Assembly: GCA_902477765.1 (NCBI GenBank)
Contig: CABSIM010000004.1
Span: 1-64,000, forward strand
Length of the DNA stretch: 64,000 nucleotides
Source: an uncultured Clostridiaceae bacterium
GTDB taxonomy: Bacteria > Bacillota > Clostridia > Lachnospirales > Lachnospiraceae
Reading direction: 5' to 3'
In this document: positions 60,823-64,000 of the stretch, piece after piece
Position numbering within the stretch: the stretch's first letter is position 1
How the letters are laid out: every line of letters begins with the position of its first letter
Notes under the pieces: generated by a model
Told to the model about the DNA's origin: nothing
Seen by the model: only the letters and a program-made list of their open reading frames with translations
Database searches by the model: none
Program-made: the position numbers and the translations under genes

Positions 60823-62368
60823 GGATGAAAAGGACGGGTATGCAGAAAAAATGCTTTCGGAAAATCAGATACCGGGGCTCCTTCCGTTTCATATGAAACA
60901 GGTAGACGGTCAGGCATGGTTCTGCTATGACATTACATCCAGGCAGCCGCTGGAACGTCTTCTGGAGTACAGGAACATGAACGGAGAAGAAATCCGCAGA
61001 ATGATATCTGACATCCTGTATACCGTAAATCAGATGGAGAAGTTTCTGCTGGATGAAAGCTGCCTGTATCTGACGCCGGCATTTATTTATGCGGAACCTG
61101 ATTCCTTCCGGTGTTTTTTATGTCCCATTCCGGGAAGCAGACAGGATTTCTGCGGAGACTTCCGAAATCTGTCCAGATATATGCTGGATCATGTCAGTCA
61201 CCTGGATACACAGGCAGTCGTTCTGACTTTCGGAATTTTCCGGGAAAGCAGCAAGGACAGTTTCAGCCTGGAATCCATGGAAAGACTGATCCGGCAGACG
61301 GGGCAGCCGGATGCTGAGAAAGAGAAAGAAGACCGCTGGGAACCATCTGTGTACGGCACGGAAAGCCCGGAAGCAGTTTTCCGGGGATTTCTTTCCGGCA
61401 CAGGAAGGGAAAAGCATATGGAACAGCACCGGGCAGAGGCTGCGCCCGGCGCAGATCGTCTGGCGTCAGAAAGATCGGGAACCGTATCCGGAGAACGGAA
61501 AGATACGTCCGGGCCCGGAAAAAGAGGAATCCCGGATGGGTATATCAAAAAGAAGGATGAAAAGCGCAGCGAATCCGGAGTACCGGAAAGACTGGCAAAA
61601 GGAGGGCCGCTGAAATGGACCACGGCTTTGCTGGGAACTGCGGCGGCCGTTCTTGCTGCAGGTTTTGCCGCCTCCGGTTATATCCGGCCTGCGGCTTTCT
61701 CTCCGAACCATTTGCTTCTGGCAGCGGCAGCTCTGGCATTACTGGGAATCACTGTCTGGACCGTGAGAGATAAATGGATCGCTTTTTCAGAGTACAGGCA
61801 TGCCGGCAGACCATCATCAGAGAGGGAAAAAGAACAGAAAGCGTGGGAAGTAAGGTTCAGGGAACTGGATGGAGAGGAGAGCGGAGAGTATCTGCCGGAT
61901 GCGGGAACGCTGTGTTCAGGGGAAAAGGCGGTGAAGCCGTCTGCGAGATTACGGGACACAGAAAGAGCCAGGCCCCCGGCCGGGACATTCTTCGGGCTGG
62001 CAGAGCCGGATCCGGCTGATGAAGACGGAGAAACAGATGAACTTCAGACGGTTCTCCTGTATGACGGAGCTGCGGAAGAAGAGCAGGGAAGGCTGGTGCC
62101 CGTAAAAGGAGGAGAAGAGATAAAAATCGGATATTTCCCGTTTATTATAGGGAAAAGCAGCAGCCTGACAGATTACTGTCTGGAAAGTCCCGGCGTCAGC
62201 AGGCTGCATCTGCGGCTGGACCAGACGGAAAAAGGATACACGGCTACCGATCTGAATTCTACCAATGGAACCAGAATTGATGGGAAAAAGCTGGAAGCCA
62301 ATGAAACGTGTGAGCTGTCCAAAGGAGCCCTGGTTGAAATTGCAGGTCTGCAGTTTTATTTTTTGTAG
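60758..62368 (+). CDS. DUF6382/FHA-domain membrane protein
   Basis: A 536-residue protein. Residues 1-190 are the DUF6382 domain (helical, FCYDITSRQPLERLLEYR). A charged linker, two membrane helices (about 288-308 and 312-330), another linker, and a C-terminal FHA domain follow: IGYFPFIIGK, then CLESPGVSRLHLRL, then DLNSTNGTRIDG. FHA binds phosphothreonine. It ends the Tad operon and may couple pilus assembly to Ser/Thr kinase signalling. Confidence 0.85.
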   Translation: MKIKAEYRREMSRNYLIIRRNEDEKDGYAEKMLSENQIPGLLPFHMKQVDGQAWFCYDITSRQPLERLLEYRNMNGEEIRRMISDILYTVNQMEKFLLDESCLYLTPAFIYAEPDSFRCFLCPIPGSRQDFCGDFRNLSRYMLDHVSHLDTQAVVLTFGIFRESSKDSFSLESMERLIRQTGQPDAEKEKEDRWEPSVYGTESPEAVFRGFLSGTGREKHMEQHRAEAAPGADRLASERSGTVSGERKDTSGPGKRGIPDGYIKKKDEKRSESGVPERLAKGGPLKWTTALLGTAAAVLAAGFAASGYIRPAAFSPNHLLLAAAALALLGITVWTVRDKWIAFSEYRHAGRPSSEREKEQKAWEVRFRELDGEESGEYLPDAGTLCSGEKAVKPSARLRDTERARPPAGTFFGLAEPDPADEDGETDELQTVLLYDGAAEEEQGRLVPVKGGEEIKIGYFPFIIGKSSSLTDYCLESPGVSRLHLRLDQTEKGYTATDLNSTNGTRIDGKKLEANETCELSKGALVEIAGLQFYFL

Positions 62369-62433
62369 AATAAAATAAATATACAGAGAATAAATTCTGA
62401 CAAAATGTGAAAATCATGTATTCTGACAGTTCA

Positions 62434-62462
62434 TTGATAAGCTCGGAAAAATATGGTATACT
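62434..62462 (+). promoter_or_regulatory. promoter of the rhomboid-HIT unit
   Basis: TTGATA (62434-62439), a 17-base spacer, TATACT (62457-62462), about 30 bases before the ATG. Confidence 0.8.
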
Positions 62463-62492
62463 TGTCCTAATACCATAAAGGGGCTGAAGATC

Positions 62493-63116
62493 ATGGACAA
62501 CAGATCCGGCAGAAGGGCCTGGGTAAACGGGATGCTGATGGCAGTCAATGTGCTGTATTTTCTGTATCTGGAAATTACGGGCTCCACAGACGATGTGTTT
62601 TTTATGTATACCAGAGGAGCGCTGATGGCACCGGCGGTCCTGGAAGGACATGAATATTACCGGTTGCTGACAGCGGTGTTCATGCATTTCGGAATCGAGC
62701 ACATCATCAATAACATGCTGGTTTTGTTTGTTATCGGCGGTTATCTGGAACGGGCATTGGGACACGTAAAATACCTGGTATTTTATCTTTGCTGCGGAGT
62801 GGGTTCCAACTGGATTTCCCTGTATTTCAGGGATCCGGAAGTACTGACTGTGTCTGCAGGGGCCTCCGGAGCCATATTCGGTGTGGTGGGAGGACTGCTG
62901 TATGCAGTGGCGGTCAACAGAGGAAAACTGGATGATCTGAGCGGAAAACAGCTGATCATTATGCTTGTCTGCTCCCTGTATCTTGGATTTACCAGCAGCG
63001 GTGTCGACAACACGGCTCATATTTCAGGTCTTGTTCTGGGAATGCTGCTGGGATTCCTGTTATATCGAAGGCCCCGGAAGAAAAAGGAGAATGGAGTGAT
63101 TGACTATGAAAGATGA
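62493..63116 (+). CDS. rhomboid intramembrane serine protease
   Basis: A 207-residue membrane protease with six helices. The catalytic Ser is in GASGAIFG near 127 and the His in AHISGLVLGMLLG near 177; the first loop H-x-x-x-E/H motif is FMHFGIEHIINN near 65. It cleaves membrane helices within the bilayer. The last codons overlap the HIT gene by eleven bases. Confidence 0.9.
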   Translation: MDNRSGRRAWVNGMLMAVNVLYFLYLEITGSTDDVFFMYTRGALMAPAVLEGHEYYRLLTAVFMHFGIEHIINNMLVLFVIGGYLERALGHVKYLVFYLCCGVGSNWISLYFRDPEVLTVSAGASGAIFGVVGGLLYAVAVNRGKLDDLSGKQLIIMLVCSLYLGFTSSGVDNTAHISGLVLGMLLGFLLYRRPRKKKENGVIDYER

Positions 63117-63522
63117 TAACTGTATATTCTGTAAAATTGCCAATGGAGAGATACCGTCTTCCACTATTTATGAGGATGAGGACTTCCGGGTGATCCTGGA
63201 TCTGGGACCGGCACAGAGGGGACATGCATTGATTCTTCCCAAAGAACATTACAGGGATGTCTGTGAACTGGATGAAAAAATTGCAGCCAAAGTTCTTCCG
63301 CTGGGCGCAAGAATCGGGTCTGCAATGAAAAAATCTCTGGGATGTGCCGGCTTCAATCTGGTACAGAATAATGGAGAAGCGGCAGGACAGACGGTTTTCC
63401 ACTTTCATGTCCATGTGATTCCGCGCTATGAAGGCGGCCCCAAAATCGTGACCTGGACTCCGGGAGAGGAGAAACCGGAAATTCTTGCTGAAACTGCTGA
63501 AAAAATCAAGAGTGTTTTATAG
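63106..63522 (+). CDS. HIT-family hydrolase
   Basis: A 138-residue HIT protein. CIFCKIANGEIPS and the zinc-site CxxC open it; the catalytic triad HFHVHVIPR is near 99. It hydrolyses dinucleoside polyphosphates or AMP-lysine-like phosphoramidates. The ATG at 63106 follows ATGGAG by nine bases and overlaps the rhomboid gene, so the two are coupled. Confidence 0.92.
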   Translation: MKDDNCIFCKIANGEIPSSTIYEDEDFRVILDLGPAQRGHALILPKEHYRDVCELDEKIAAKVLPLGARIGSAMKKSLGCAGFNLVQNNGEAAGQTVFHFHVHVIPRYEGGPKIVTWTPGEEKPEILAETAEKIKSVL

Positions 63523-63545
63523 TTTCAATGTACAGAGGAGAAAAT

Positions 63546-64000
63546 ATGCCGCGGGAGAAAGATGAACAGCTGCGGGTACTGGTCGAAAAATATGCAAAGA
63601 TATGTATGAAGATTGCCTATGACAACGGCGTTCCCTATGATGACGTTGAAGACGTGGTCATGGAAGTGTTCTGGGTGTATTACAGGTCCAAATATTTTGG
63701 AGAGCTGGATGAACTGGGAGCAAAGAGAATGCTGGCCTGTATGGTGAAACGGAGAAGTGTGGACTTTTTCAGGAGAAACAGTCATTACAGCAAGGTAAGT
63801 CTGGAAGAAGGAATTCTTGAAGCGGGTGCAGGAACGGGAGGCGAGTCCGGGGATCCGGTGGAAAAGGTCCTTCAGGACGAGACGTTCCGGATGATCCGCG
63901 AATGCATTGAAGGAATGAGAGCCATCTGGAGAGAACCGGCGCTGATGTATTTTGTAGAAGGGTATGAGGAACCGGAAATCGCGGACGCCCTTGGAATTTC
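63546..64000 (+). CDS. sigma-70 family sigma factor, cut by window edge
   Basis: A gene starting MPREKDEQLRVLVEKYAKIC with GAGGAGAAA five bases upstream and running off the window after 151 codons. Region 2 is YDDVEDVVMEVFWVYYRSKY; region 4 begins at REPALMYFVEGYEEPEIADA. A Gly/Glu-rich linker separates them. The stop lies beyond the end. Confidence 0.85.
   Translation, partial: MPREKDEQLRVLVEKYAKICMKIAYDNGVPYDDVEDVVMEVFWVYYRSKYFGELDELGAKRMLACMVKRRSVDFFRRNSHYSKVSLEEGILEAGAGTGGESGDPVEKVLQDETFRMIRECIEGMRAIWREPALMYFVEGYEEPEIADALGI

Noticed and set aside
1..64000. CRISPR arrays, insertion sequences and prophage
   Set aside because: Reading through the window I saw no regularly spaced repeats, transposase, integrase or phage structural genes.

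Overview
The window looks like origin-proximal chromosome of a Gram-positive Clostridia, most likely a Lachnospiraceae member. The support is a perfect parS site in front of parA-parB, family proteins typical of that group (DUF4446, DUF3881, DUF5702 and DUF6382 types), strong AGGAGG ribosome binding sites, a bacterial V-type ATPase operon and a Gram-positive Tad pilus cluster. Family names come from recognising the sequence by eye; no database was searched.

Layout. 1-3.8 kb: parS, parA, parB, a DUF4446-type and a DUF3881-type gene. 3.8-6.6 kb: tRNA-Arg, a yjdF riboswitch with yjdF, then an overlapping methyltransferase/HNH nuclease pair. 6.6-16.2 kb: a membrane protein, surE, tag, a phospholipid operon (VTT protein, pssA, psd), a two-component system with a divergent pseudo-receiver paralogue, a PAP2 phosphatase, a VOC protein and a metallophosphoesterase. 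16.2-19.9 kb: a probably leaderless DEDDh exonuclease, a D,D-carboxypeptidase and a TIGR01906-type membrane protein. 19.9-28.4 kb: nine-gene V-ATPase operon (G/H-C-I-K-F-E-A-B-D, read leftwards) with a divergent LysR gene.

28.4-37 kb: an SH3b membrane protein, trmB, a tiny ORF, trxA, tRNA-Lys, a cation/proton antiporter, a YitT protein, a well-expressed shortened cysteine-synthase-like protein, and an operon of a secreted Ca-binding-repeat protein, an ECF-type sigma factor and an RsgI-like anti-sigma factor. 37-47.7 kb: a membrane metallophosphoesterase, a YbaK deacylase, an HD-LarE fusion, an M20 peptidase, an AEC transporter, a frameshifted MATE transporter and a second two-component system. 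47.8-51.8 kb: glgB, a GH13 amylase, a DUF2508-type gene and an ArsR regulator. 51.9-62.4 kb: a Tad pilus cluster with a structured leader, two prepilin peptidases, a TadC with an Ig-like ectodomain and a TadE-like protein with tandem Cys/His motifs. 62.4-64 kb: rhomboid protease, HIT protein and a sigma factor cut by the window edge.

Most interesting candidates: the shortened cysteine-synthase-like gene, the receiver with every phosphorylation residue replaced, the Ca-repeat/sigma/anti-sigma operon, the elaborated Tad cluster, the HD-LarE fusion and the methyltransferase-HNH pair. Several genes carry an apparent frameshift or lack a standard start codon, so isolated sequencing indels cannot be ruled out.
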